Shown one piece after another: positions 7,769 through 16,253 of a stretch of 64,000 nt of DNA. Under the pieces are notes generated by a model. That model searched no databases. It had not been told where the DNA came from and saw nothing but the letters and a program-made list of their open reading frames with translations. The DNA comes from JANNSX01 sp046348995 (GTDB lineage Bacteria; Pseudomonadota; Alphaproteobacteria; Rhizobiales; Hyphomicrobiaceae), in NCBI GenBank assembly GCA_046348995.1, contig JAXMDB010000009.1:62001-126000 (forward strand), written 5' to 3'. Positions within the stretch are counted from its first letter, which is position 1. Every line of letters begins with the position of its first letter. Both the position numbers and the translations under genes were made by a program.

Positions 7769-8487
7769 CGGCCGCCTTCTCGAGTGCACGCAAGCCCGCG
7801 CCTGATCGGCCGGTGCGCCCGGTCGATGCCGGCAGCCTCGTCATCGTCGATACGTCCAAAGGCGAGCCGCGCATCCTGTTCGGCCGTCGCCGCCCCGACT
7901 TGAAGTTCGCACCCGGCAAATACGTGTTTCCCGGCGGCCGGGTCGATGCCGCCGATACGTTGCTCGCCCGGACGGAGCGGCTGCCCGGCATCGAGACGCA
8001 GAAGCTGCTCGTCGACATGAAACGTTGGCCGAGCCGGGCCCGCGCGGTGGCCCTGGCGCTGGCCGCCGTTCGCGAGACGTACGAGGAGACCGGCCTCATC
8101 ATCGGCACGCCGTTGGCGAAGGGGCGAGGTCCGGGGGCTTGGCAGGCGTTCTTCGATACGGGCTACCGGCCGGATATCTCGGGTCTCGTCATGATGGCGC
8201 GCGCGATCACGCCGGCCTCGAGCCCGCGCCGCTTCGATGCGCGGTTCTTTCTCGTGTCGGCCGATGCCGTCAGCCACAGCGTCGACGAGCGCGACCACGA
8301 GTTCGGCGATCTCGTCTGGGCGACCTTCGCGGAAGCCCGTGCGCTCGAGTTGCATTCGATGACGCGGGCGATCGTCGACGATATCGAGGATCTCTTGGCG
8401 ATCCCGCCCAGCGAGAGGGCCGCCCGGCCGGTGCCCTATTACTACGAGTATCAGAGAACCTTCATCGAGGTGCGCGCTCTGCCTTGA
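7765..8487 (+). CDS. NUDIX hydrolase
   Basis: A 240-residue protein with a NUDIX fold. The strand-loop GKYVFPGGRVD near residues 51-61 precedes the catalytic helix RETYEETGL near 107-115, which has the REXXEEXG core. The insert between glycine and helix is longer than in MutT, as in the CoA-pyrophosphatase and RNA-decapping-like branches. The substrate, a nucleoside diphosphate linked to another group, cannot be told from sequence. It is coupled to DUF983 by a four-base overlap and lies upstream of rpmG. Confidence 0.88.
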   Translation: MTAAFSSARKPAPDRPVRPVDAGSLVIVDTSKGEPRILFGRRRPDLKFAPGKYVFPGGRVDAADTLLARTERLPGIETQKLLVDMKRWPSRARAVALALAAVRETYEETGLIIGTPLAKGRGPGAWQAFFDTGYRPDISGLVMMARAITPASSPRRFDARFFLVSADAVSHSVDERDHEFGDLVWATFAEARALELHSMTRAIVDDIEDLLAIPPSERAARPVPYYYEYQRTFIEVRALP

Positions 8488-8577
8488 CTTCGAGAGTCGG
8501 CGGGATAGATTGCGCTCCAATTCAGCGCCGCGTTCGAGCGGCAACCCAGTTTTCCTAGAGCTAGAGACGCACACGCT

Positions 8578-8745
8578 ATGGCGAAGGCCACGACCCTCAA
8601 GATCAAATTGCTGAGCACGGCCGGCACCGGCTTCTTCTACGTCACGAAGAAGAACCCGCGCACGAAGACCGAGAAGCTCGTGATGAAGAAGTACGATCCC
8701 GTCGCGCGCAAGCACGTGGATTTCAAGGAAGCCAAGATCAAGTAG
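8578..8745 (+). CDS. rpmG: 50S ribosomal protein L33
   Basis: A 55-residue basic protein read directly from the sequence: MAKATTLKIKLLSTAGTGFF at the start and the ending HVDFKEAKIK. It has the features of bacterial L33 (the KK-NPRTKTEKL segment and KYDPVARKHV). It lacks the zinc-binding CxxC pairs found in the other L33 form, so it is the zinc-free paralogue type. It follows the NUDIX gene by 90 bases and is followed by a GC-rich hairpin. Confidence 0.95.
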   Translation: MAKATTLKIKLLSTAGTGFFYVTKKNPRTKTEKLVMKKYDPVARKHVDFKEAKIK

Positions 8746-8750
8746 CGCGC

Positions 8751-8767
8751 CCGGCCGTTATGGCCGG
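8751..8767 (+). terminator. Possible terminator of rpmG
   Basis: A perfect six-base stem, CCGGCC and GGCCGG, around a five-base loop, six bases after the rpmG stop. Only a weak T-rich stretch follows, so termination may be partial. Confidence 0.45.
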
Positions 8768-9230
8768 CTTCGACGCTTGGATTGTTGGCTTGATGATCCG
8801 TTCGAGTGGGGGTTGGCCGGTCCGCAGCCGTTCGGCAGCGGGGTAAGTCCGTAGGCTACGGACCGGCCGACGAGCCGCGATCAAAGAGGGCGTTGATCTT
8901 GCGACCCGTATCTCGCGCTCAGCGGTTCCGCTGAGAATTCCGTATCCAGCAGCCCTCGCGGCAACTGGAATGCACCAAATCCGACCCTTGGTCAAGCCGC
9001 CCGCTCGGCGAGCAGTCCGCTGCAGGGTTCGATCTTCTGCGACCATAAGCCAAGAAACGGTATTGGCCTCAGGTACATCCGAGAATATCGTTAACGTCGG
9101 ATCGTGACCAATTCACGGCAGAGGTTGAGAATAGCTCTTCCCGGACGAGGGGAAGTCTGCCGGCCTTTCGCAACGTCCCGATGACACGAGCCGGCGCAGC
9201 TGTTGAATACCTGCCTGCCAGAGCCTGCGC
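8768..9230. other. Intergenic gap between rpmG and pleD
   Basis: About 460 bases between converging genes. A 102-codon minus-strand frame covers part of it, but it has no ribosome-binding site, no recognisable domain and an Arg/Ala-rich composition expected from random GC-rich sequence. I see no RNA gene or repeat. Confidence 0.5.
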
Positions 9231-10604
9231 CTAGGCCGCGTCGGCCACGACCCGGTTGCGGCCCTCGCGCTTGGCCACATAGAGGGCCTGATCGGCCCGC
9301 TTGAAGATCGCCTCGGCCGTGTCGTCGGCCTTTTCGAGGGAAGCCACGCCGACGCTCGCCGTGACCTTGAGGCCCGGTCGCGTGTTGCCGATCTCGAACG
9401 TCTCCGTCGCTGCCTGGCCCCGGATGCGCTCGGCGACCTGGCAGGCCCGTTCCAGGTCCGTCTCGGGCATGATCACGACGAACTCCTCGCCGCCGAGCCG
9501 GCAGGCGAGGTCCATGCCGCGAACGCTCCGCTTCAGGCGGCGGGCGAACTCGCGCAGCACCACGTCGCCGATGTCGTGACCGTGGGTGTCGTTGACGCGC
9601 TTGAAATGGTCGATGTCGGCCACCAGCACCGAGAGCGCGCGGCCCTTCTGGAGGGCTTCCGACACCAGCCGCTTCAGATGCGTCTCCATGTAGCGCCGGT
9701 TGTGCAGGCCGGTGAGCGCGTCGGTGATCGCCTGCTCGACGCTCTGCTCGAGGCTTGCGCGCAGGAAGTCCGCGTAGCGCTTGCGCTTGATCTGCGTGCG
9801 GATGCGGGCGAGCATCTCGTTGCGATCGACGGGGCGCTTCAGGTAGTCGTTGACGCCCATGTCGAGGGCGCGCATGAGGCGCGCCTCGCCGCCGTGATCG
9901 ACGATGACGATGACGGGCAGGTTGCGGGTGCGCTCGAGCGAACGGATCTGCGAGCAGAGTCTGAGCCCATCGGCGCCGTCGAGATCGAGGCTGACGAGGG
10001 CGACATCGTGCGGGTTCTCGGCGAGCTGGATGAGCGCCTGGTTGGGGTCGGCGACAAGGGAAGCCTGATGATCCTTCGACAGGCTCTCGATCAGCCGCTG
10101 CGCTGAGCGGACCGCGCTGTCGATGAGCATGACGCGGCCCCGGCCGGCGTCGGCCTCGGCGGCTTGGGTCGCCGTGTCGAGAATGCCGAGCTCCTGGCGG
10201 GTCGCCGCTCGCATCCGCATCTCGTCGTTGAGCACCTTGAGCCGCACGAGATTGCGTACCCGCGTGATGAGCGCGATCTCGTCGACGGGCTTGGTCAGGA
10301 AATCGTCGGCGCCCGATTCCAGGCCCTGCACACGGTCGGCCGATTGATCGAGCGCGGTCACCATGATGACGGGGATGTGCTGGGTGGCGACGTTGGACTT
10401 CAGACGTCGGCAGACCTCGAACCCGTCCATGCCCGGCATCATGACGTCGAGCAGCACGATGTCGGCGAGCCCGCGATTGCAGATGTCGATGGCATCGGGA
10501 CCGTTGGAGGCCGTGATGACGTCGAAATATTCGGCCGTGAGGCGTGCTTCGAGCAGCTTCACGTTCGCAAGGATATCGTCGACGACGAGGATGCGGGCAG
10601 TCAT
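9231..10604 (-). CDS. pleD: PleD two-receiver diguanylate cyclase response regulator
   Basis: A 457-residue protein with receiver 1 (residues 1-125, phosphorylatable Asp 53 in LLDVMMPG), a degenerate receiver 2 (about 150-280), and a GGDEF domain (290-457). The active site is GGEEF, preceded by the inhibitory site RGMD five residues upstream. It should make cyclic di-GMP when phosphorylated, controlling the change from motile to sessile state and polar development as in Caulobacter. It starts 25 bases after the divK stop, so the two form one operon. Length and domain order are standard. Confidence 0.97.
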   Translation of the reverse strand: MTARILVVDDILANVKLLEARLTAEYFDVITASNGPDAIDICNRGLADIVLLDVMMPGMDGFEVCRRLKSNVATQHIPVIMVTALDQSADRVQGLESGADDFLTKPVDEIALITRVRNLVRLKVLNDEMRMRAATRQELGILDTATQAAEADAGRGRVMLIDSAVRSAQRLIESLSKDHQASLVADPNQALIQLAENPHDVALVSLDLDGADGLRLCSQIRSLERTRNLPVIVIVDHGGEARLMRALDMGVNDYLKRPVDRNEMLARIRTQIKRKRYADFLRASLEQSVEQAITDALTGLHNRRYMETHLKRLVSEALQKGRALSVLVADIDHFKRVNDTHGHDIGDVVLREFARRLKRSVRGMDLACRLGGEEFVVIMPETDLERACQVAERIRGQAATETFEIGNTRPGLKVTASVGVASLEKADDTAEAIFKRADQALYVAKREGRNRVVADAA

Positions 10605-10629
10605 GACATCAATTTCCTGACGCGAGTGC

Positions 10630-11001
10630 TCATGGCGTCCCGATGAACTGCTTCACGATCGCGACGAAGCCGGGGACTGATATAGGTTTGGAGATGTAGG
10701 CCTCGCATCCGCCCTGGCGGATCCGCTCCTCATCGCCCTTCATGGCGTAGGCGGTGACGGCGATGACGGGAATGTCCCTCAGATCGTCGTCCTCCTTGAT
10801 CCACTTCGTGACCTCGAGGCCGGAGACCTCGGGAAGCTGGATGTCCATGAGGATGAGTTGCGGGCGATGCGTGCGCGCGAGCGCCAGCGCTTCCATGCCG
10901 TTGCGCGTTTGCAGCGTGCGATAGCCGTGCGCCTCGAGGAGGTCGCGGAAGAGCTTCATATTGAGCTCGTTATCCTCGACGATCAGCACGGTCTTGGTCA
11001 T
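10630..11001 (-). CDS. divK: DivK single-domain cell-cycle response regulator
   Basis: A 123-residue stand-alone receiver domain. The acidic pocket (VEDNE), phosphorylation site Asp 53 (LMDIQLPEVSG) and the Lys in SKPIS are all present. DivK connects the PleC and DivJ kinases to the DivL-CckA-CtrA cell-cycle pathway. The start at 11001 (MTKTVLIVEDN) fits family length; an in-frame extension to 11061 lacks conservation features. It is transcribed ahead of pleD, the usual arrangement, and diverges from the DUF3572 gene. Confidence 0.96.
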   Translation of the reverse strand: MTKTVLIVEDNELNMKLFRDLLEAHGYRTLQTRNGMEALALARTHRPQLILMDIQLPEVSGLEVTKWIKEDDDLRDIPVIAVTAYAMKGDEERIRQGGCEAYISKPISVPGFVAIVKQFIGTP

Positions 11002-11229
11002 CGTTGCGGTCGCCACCGTCCTGCGAGAGCCGGTGCTTCTCTCTGCGAGTGTGAGACTCATGCGAGCTCCCGAGGTTCACGTCCACGGCCGCACTTGAGA
11101 TGCACCGAATCGGCCGCAGACGTTGCTACTGGAGCTTACGTCAGGAGCAGTAACCAATTATTTAAGATCAGAGGTCATGGCCGTTTGCAAAGGGCATCGG
11201 CCGAGCGCTGCGGCGAGAGGGAAACATCA

Positions 11230-11520
11230 ATGATCCCAAAGCGTAAGTCGTTGACGAAAGAGGCAGCCGAGGCCCTGGCCATCCAAGCCTTCGCCTTCCT
11301 CGCCGAGGAGCCCGAGCGGCTCGGCCGCTTCCTCTCTTTGACCGGCCTGGGGCCGCAGGACCTGCGCGCGGGCCTTGGTCAGCCCGAGATGCTGGCGGCC
11401 GTCGTCGGCTATTTGCGGGGCGACGAATCCTTGCTGCTCGTCTTCTCGGCCGAGGCGGGGATAGCGCCAGAGCAGATGATCGAGGCCGAGCGGCTGCTCG
11501 GCGGGACACCCTCGGGATGA
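11230..11520 (+). CDS. DUF3572 family protein
   Basis: A 96-residue soluble, mostly helical protein. Its ALAIQAFAFLAEEPERLGRF and GLGPQDLRAG segments mark the DUF3572 family, which is almost confined to Hyphomicrobiales and often adjoins divK. The function is unknown. The start ATG at 11230 follows GAGAGGGAAAC. It converges with eipB, four bases separating the stops. Confidence 0.88.
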   Translation: MIPKRKSLTKEAAEALAIQAFAFLAEEPERLGRFLSLTGLGPQDLRAGLGQPEMLAAVVGYLRGDESLLLVFSAEAGIAPEQMIEAERLLGGTPSG

Positions 11521-11524
11521 GGCG

Positions 11525-12367
11525 TCAGCCGCCACACGTCTTCTGGTCGAGGAACTCGATCTTCGAGAGCCGTCCATCGAGGCGAAGGGTCCCGTAGTCG
11601 ATCTTGACCGAGCGAATGACGCCGTTGGGGTAGAGGCGGAAGGACATCTCGTGCTCGGGCGTGCCTTCGCCGCCGCCTGTGGTAGATGGGAAATAGGCAA
11701 CCGTCATCGGCCAGGAAGGCTGATGTTGCAGCCGCTCGGTATTCGCGACGCCGGCGAGCTCGCTCTCGTCCCCGATAGCCGGCTTGCCGATCGCCGTGCC
11801 GGTCGTGAAGACCTTCTGCCCGAGCTCCGAGCCGTCGAAGACGCCGACGTCGACTCGATGCTCGCCCCGCTTGGCTGCCGCCAACAGCGTCGCCGTATGC
11901 TGGAGCGGAAACAGGACGGGGCCGGGGAAGGTGGCCTTGGCCGCCGCAGGCTTGGAGAGCTTGACCTCGATGCCGCCGGCCGCATCCCGGGTGGCGGTGC
12001 CGGTGGCCGCCTCCTTGGTCTCCTGGTTCTCCAGGTTCTCGATGTCGAACTTGAAGGACTTGCTCTCGGCATCTTCCCAGGTGGTCGAGCGTAGATCGCT
12101 GAGCGTCGTCGTGCCTTCCCGGTCGGTGATGCTCATGACGAAACGCAACGTTTGCGCATAACCTTCGCAGGGCGAGCCCGTGAACTCGAAGACGAGCCGG
12201 CCTTTGACGTCGCTGACGCCGGCCGAGGATTTGGCGTCGCCGAGCGTGATATCGTAGACGGCCCGATGCGGGGTCATCTCCGCGATCTCGGGCAGCACCA
12301 GGGCCGGCGCCGGCGTCGTCAACAAGACCAGGAGGGCGGCGAGCATAGTCGCCTTGAAGCTCTGCAT
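11525..12367 (-). CDS. eipB: EipB-like periplasmic cell-envelope integrity protein (DUF1849)
   Basis: A 280-residue protein with a signal peptide (residues 1-22, ending TPAPA) and a beta-rich DUF1849 body. The only two cysteines are Cys 67 and Cys 278, at almost the same places as the disulfide of Brucella EipB. EipB is a periplasmic beta-spiral protein needed for envelope integrity. The start at 12367 places the signal peptide at the very N-terminus; an upstream start at 12400 is possible. It stands alone, convergent with DUF3572 and divergent from the phosphodiesterase gene. Confidence 0.9.
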   Translation of the reverse strand: MQSFKATMLAALLVLLTTPAPALVLPEIAEMTPHRAVYDITLGDAKSSAGVSDVKGRLVFEFTGSPCEGYAQTLRFVMSITDREGTTTLSDLRSTTWEDAESKSFKFDIENLENQETKEAATGTATRDAAGGIEVKLSKPAAAKATFPGPVLFPLQHTATLLAAAKRGEHRVDVGVFDGSELGQKVFTTGTAIGKPAIGDESELAGVANTERLQHQPSWPMTVAYFPSTTGGGEGTPEHEMSFRLYPNGVIRSVKIDYGTLRLDGRLSKIEFLDQKTCGG

Positions 12368-12484
12368 CGAATGTCCTGTGGGTCGGTTCGCGGCGGTCAT
12401 CTCACGCCATGGTGACGCGTTTGTGGTGAAGCCGCAACGTGCGCGGCCTCGCTGTGGTTGCCAGGGCCTGCTCTCCGTCTCTAG

Positions 12485-13255
12485 ATGGCGGGCGGAACCG
12501 ACAGCGGAGCGCGTGGCATGCCGAGACTGACTTGGCCCCTGGGGCCGATCGCCCATCGCGGGCTGCATCGGGCGGAGCGGGGTATCGTTGAGAACACGCT
12601 GTCGGCGGTGACGGCAGCCATGGAGCGGGGCTACGCCGTCGAGGTCGATCTGCAACCGGCCAAGGGCGAGTCTCCGGTCGTCTTCCACGACGACGCGCTC
12701 GACCGCCTGATCGACGTCAAAGGCCTCGTCAAGCACTACACGGCGGCCGAGCTGGCGAAGCTGCCTTACAAGGCGACGCGCGATCGGATTTTCACGCTCG
12801 ATGAGCTGCTCGAGACGGTGGCCGGCCGGGTCCCGCTCGTCGTCGAGGTCAAGACGCCGTTCGAGACGCCAGGCCTCTATGAGGATTTCATTGCGAAAAG
12901 CTGCGGCGGCTATAAGGGTCCGCTCGCCCTCATGTCCTTCGACCACAAGAGCCTCGTCTATCTGAGGCGCTTGCTTCCCCAGGCACCGCTCGGGCTCCTG
13001 TCCTATCGCTGGGATGACGATTGGATGCCCGCGATGTCGCATTGGGAGAAGATGAAGCTCAGGAACCTCTGGTACCGGCGCGCCGTGCAGGCCGACTTCG
13101 TCGCCTACGACATCGATGATTTGCCGGCGGGACCGCCACTCAGGGCGCGCCGGCGCGGTTTGCCGCTGTTGACCTGGACCGTCACGACGCCGGCCCAGCG
13201 CGAGCGGGCCGCCAAGTATGCCGATGCCATCATCTTCGAGGGCTACGATCCGTGA
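12485..13255 (+). CDS. Glycerophosphodiester phosphodiesterase family protein
   Basis: A 256-residue GDPD-type TIM barrel. The N-terminal AHRGLHR, ENT and EVDLQ elements and the later FHDD carry the catalytic histidines and metal-binding acids. It should hydrolyse glycerophosphodiesters to glycerol-3-phosphate and an alcohol. No signal peptide is visible, so it is cytoplasmic. A later start at MPRLTWP would shorten it by 12 residues. Its TGA overlaps the GTG start of the next gene, so the pair is coupled. Confidence 0.88.
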   Translation: MAGGTDSGARGMPRLTWPLGPIAHRGLHRAERGIVENTLSAVTAAMERGYAVEVDLQPAKGESPVVFHDDALDRLIDVKGLVKHYTAAELAKLPYKATRDRIFTLDELLETVAGRVPLVVEVKTPFETPGLYEDFIAKSCGGYKGPLALMSFDHKSLVYLRRLLPQAPLGLLSYRWDDDWMPAMSHWEKMKLRNLWYRRAVQADFVAYDIDDLPAGPPLRARRRGLPLLTWTVTTPAQRERAAKYADAIIFEGYDP

Positions 13256-14436
13256 CGGATCGCGCGGGCCCGCACAGAGAGGCGATTCCCGTCGAAACCG
13301 TCGCCAGCATCGGCGAGATTGCGGCGGCGGACTGGGACCGGCTCGCCAATCCTGACCCGCGTACCTACAACCCGACTCTCCGCCACGCTTTCTTCCGCGC
13401 GCTCGAAGAGTCGGGCTCGATCGTGCCCGACGCCGGTTGGCTGCCCCGCCACCTCGTCGCCCGCGACGGCGCCGGTGCCATCCGCGCGGTGATGCCGCTC
13501 TATCTCAAGGGCCATTCCTACGGCGAGTACGTCTTCGACCAGGGGTGGGCGGACGCCTACGAGCGGCATGGGCTCGATTACTATCCCAAGCTGCTCGCTG
13601 CCGTGCCGGTAACGCCGGTGCCGGGCCGGCGCACCCTCGTGGCTGACGCTGCCGTCGATCAGATTTACGGCGACGCGCTGGCCACTGCGGTCGTCGAGCT
13701 GGCACGCCGCGAGACGCTGTCATCGGTCCACGCGACCTTTCTCGAGGCGGCCGAGGCCGAGCGTCTCGAGGCGGCGGGCTGGCTGATCCGCCTTGGCCAG
13801 CAGTATCACTGGGAAAACCAGGGCTATGCGCAGTTCGACGATTTCCTCGCGACGCTCGCCTCACGCAAGCGCAAAGGCCTGAAGCGGGAGCGCCGGGACG
13901 CGCTCGCCGGCGGCATCACGATCGAGTGGCTCCGTGGCCGCGAGATCACGGAGGCGCACTGGGACGTGTTTTTCGCCTTCTACATGGATACCGGCAGCCG
14001 CAAGTGGGGCTCGCCCTATCTCAACCGGACGTTCTTCAGCCTGCTCGGCGAGCTGATGGGCGAGGACGTTCTGCTCGTGCTCTGCCGGCGCGCCGGCCGG
14101 ACCATCGCCGGAGCCCTCAATCTGATCGGCGGGGACGCGCTCTACGGCCGTTATTGGGGCTGCATCGAGCAGCATCCCTTCCTGCATTTCGAGACCTGCT
14201 ACTATCAAGCGATCGACTTTGCGATCGCCAACAAGCTCGCCCGGGTCGAGGCGGGTGCGGGGGGCGAGCACAAGCTCGTGCGCGGCTATCTCCCCGTCCC
14301 GACCTACTCGGCCCATTGGATCGCCGATCGGCGATTTCGCGCCGCGATCAAGGGCTTCGTCGAGCGTGAGCGTCGTGCGGTCGAGCACGAGACGGAGCTG
14401 CTGATCGATCTTGGGCCGTACCGTAAGGGGGGCTGA
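13252..14436 (+). CDS. FemAB-like GNAT acyltransferase (PF04339 type)
   Basis: A 394-residue protein of the peptidoglycan-biosynthesis-like GNAT group (COG3146). It has two GNAT-like halves, with conserved stretches KGHSYGEYVFDQGWADAY (residues 84-101), RKRKGLKRER (about 205-214) and AGAGGEHKLVRGY (about 337-349). The acyl donor and substrate are not known; relatives are widespread in alphaproteobacteria. The GTG start overlaps the phosphodiesterase stop by four bases, suggesting a shared lipid or envelope task. Confidence 0.82.
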   Translation: MTDRAGPHREAIPVETVASIGEIAAADWDRLANPDPRTYNPTLRHAFFRALEESGSIVPDAGWLPRHLVARDGAGAIRAVMPLYLKGHSYGEYVFDQGWADAYERHGLDYYPKLLAAVPVTPVPGRRTLVADAAVDQIYGDALATAVVELARRETLSSVHATFLEAAEAERLEAAGWLIRLGQQYHWENQGYAQFDDFLATLASRKRKGLKRERRDALAGGITIEWLRGREITEAHWDVFFAFYMDTGSRKWGSPYLNRTFFSLLGELMGEDVLLVLCRRAGRTIAGALNLIGGDALYGRYWGCIEQHPFLHFETCYYQAIDFAIANKLARVEAGAGGEHKLVRGYLPVPTYSAHWIADRRFRAAIKGFVERERRAVEHETELLIDLGPYRKGG

Positions 14437-14446
14437 GAGCAGCCGG

Positions 14447-15661
14447 TCACGGCTCCTGCATCATCGCCGGCAAGCTGCCCATGGGACCCATGCCGCGCCG
14501 CATCAAGGCGCGGCGCAGGGGCGGCAGACGATTGATGATGTGCAAGCCCCCACCCCGGAGCAGCTGGAGCGGCGGCAAGGTGGAGGTCAGGCTGCGGTCG
14601 AGCGCATCCACCATGAGTGTGCGGAAGACCACATCCCGGCCGCGATCGCTGGAGTAAGCCTCGAGCACGCTCTGGGCGCCGGGATCGCCCGCGCCGTGAT
14701 CGGCGATAGCCTCGATGAGGCTGGCCACATCGCGAAAACCCAGGTTCAACCCCTGTGCACCGATCGGCGGGAAGGCGTGCAAGGCCTCGCCGACGAGCGC
14801 AATGCGATTGCGCCCGGCGGGCGAGGCGACGAGCCCGTCGAGAACGAAGATTTGCCGTGGGCCGAGAGCGGAAATCCGCCCGAGCAGCCCCTGCAGCCGG
14901 TGATGCAGCTCGGCCGTGAAGGCTGCCTCGTCGAGTGCTTTCAGCCGCTCCGCCTCGGCTGGCCGCTCGACCCAGACGATGCTCGAGGCCAAGCCCGGAA
15001 GGGGGACCGTCGTGAGTGGGCCCGCGGGGCGATGCAACTCGGTCGAGACGAAATCGTGCGGTCTCGAATGCGACACCGAGACGACGAGCGCCGTTTGCCC
15101 ATAGCTCCAGCGACGGGTCGCGAAACGGCCAAGCTCGCGGCAGACGGATTGCCGGCCATCGGCACCGATGAGCAGGCGGGTGTGTAGCACGCGTCCGTCG
15201 GCCAGGTGCACCGTGACGCTGTCGGCCGCACCCTCCACGGACTGAACAGGAGAGGGAAATTGCTCCACGCGATCTGAATGTTCGGCGAGACGGCTCACAA
15301 GCGCCTTGACGAGAACGGCATGCGGTATGTTGTACCCGAAGGCCGGGTAGCCGACCTCGGTGGCGTGAAACTGCGCGTCGGGAGCACGCAGCAGGCGGCC
15401 GGTATCGTCGACGAGGTCGATGCGGCGCAACGGCGCCACATCCGACCCGGGCAACGGCCAGATGCCGAGCCGCTCGAGAAAGCGCAGCGTCGGCTGGAAG
15501 AGGGCGAATGTGCGGGCGTCGAGTGGCGTTTCGCGCGCAGAGGCGGGCGGACCGACGAGGCCCACACGGACGCCACGTGCGGCCAGGGCGATGGCCGTCG
15601 CAAGGCCAGCAGGGCCCGTTCCAGCAACCAGGCAATCCCAAGGTTCGGTTTGATGCGCCAT
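14447..15661 (-). CDS. UbiH/UbiF family FAD-dependent monooxygenase
   Basis: A 404-residue flavoprotein hydroxylase. The N-terminal dinucleotide fold has GTGPAGLATAIALAARG (residues 13-29). The DG motif is LLIGADGRQS, and the second FAD motif is VGEALHAFPPIGAQGLNLG. The expected reaction is an aromatic-ring hydroxylation in ubiquinone synthesis. The usual GDAAH motif reads GEALH here, an Asp-to-Glu change at a residue that contacts FAD ribityl. The protein ends in a proline- and methionine-rich tail. It converges with the FemAB-like gene, ten bases apart. Confidence 0.88.
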   Translation of the reverse strand: MAHQTEPWDCLVAGTGPAGLATAIALAARGVRVGLVGPPASARETPLDARTFALFQPTLRFLERLGIWPLPGSDVAPLRRIDLVDDTGRLLRAPDAQFHATEVGYPAFGYNIPHAVLVKALVSRLAEHSDRVEQFPSPVQSVEGAADSVTVHLADGRVLHTRLLIGADGRQSVCRELGRFATRRWSYGQTALVVSVSHSRPHDFVSTELHRPAGPLTTVPLPGLASSIVWVERPAEAERLKALDEAAFTAELHHRLQGLLGRISALGPRQIFVLDGLVASPAGRNRIALVGEALHAFPPIGAQGLNLGFRDVASLIEAIADHGAGDPGAQSVLEAYSSDRGRDVVFRTLMVDALDRSLTSTLPPLQLLRGGGLHIINRLPPLRRALMRRGMGPMGSLPAMMQEP

Positions 15662-16253
15662 GGTTCCTTTTTTACGCCCGCACTGGGGGAGAGGCGAGAG
15701 ACGGGTCGCCGCGCCCCCACGTGTTCCGCTGATTCCGGAAGAACTTTTCGCGACCTGCGGTGGAGAGGCTGTGGATGAAGAGGCGCTTGAGGGGTTTTGG
15801 CACGGCTTTCGAGCCCTGTTCGGCCTATTGTTGCCGACTTGCCCGGTCTGGCGTCGATGCCGTAAGCTCCTGTTAAGAAACGCGATATTTTCACGCTTTC
15901 GCCATCTCTCTAAACAGACCGTAAACAAATTCGTTGCTGTCGTGCCACATAAGTCCCATTTCCCGGACACCTTTCGGCACAGCCGCTAGACTTGCCCTCC
16001 CCAACTGCCCTAAGGGTGGACTCACGAAGTCGAGTCGTGTCCGCAACTGTTCGGTGTTCGAGGCCAGTGCCTCCAACCCGCTTCTCGTCCCCGCGGCACG
16101 GACTTTTCCCTACTCCAGTATCCGTTGTGTCGACTGCGTTGCGTCCGGTGATCGGTGACGGTGCTTTGCGCCTGATCAGATTTCCAGACGAGCGGGCGCA
16201 TAGGCGCTCATCAACATCGAAGATCTTCGAAACGAACTGAAGTGGAGATGGAA
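15662..16253. other. Long regulatory gap before the first porin
   Basis: About 590 bases between the divergent UbiH-like gene and porin 1, more AT-rich than the surroundings. Short frames on both strands have no ribosome-binding site or family features. It should hold the promoters of both flanking genes and a long porin leader, but I could not identify a specific promoter or operator. GTGGAGATGGAA just before 16254 contains the porin ribosome-binding site. Confidence 0.5.

Noticed and set aside
8738..9046. A 102-codon minus-strand frame after rpmG
   Set aside because: It begins without a ribosome-binding site, overlaps the rpmG stop and hairpin, and shows no family features.
11140..11170. 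CtrA-box-like TTAA sequences between divK and DUF3572
   Set aside because: Two TTAA-like half-sites are present but the spacing is one base off TTAA-N7-TTAA, and one half has a mismatch. It is too weak to list as a site.
15891..16076. A 61-codon minus-strand frame upstream of porin 1
   Set aside because: It lies in a probable promoter region, has no ribosome-binding site and no neighbour it would belong to.
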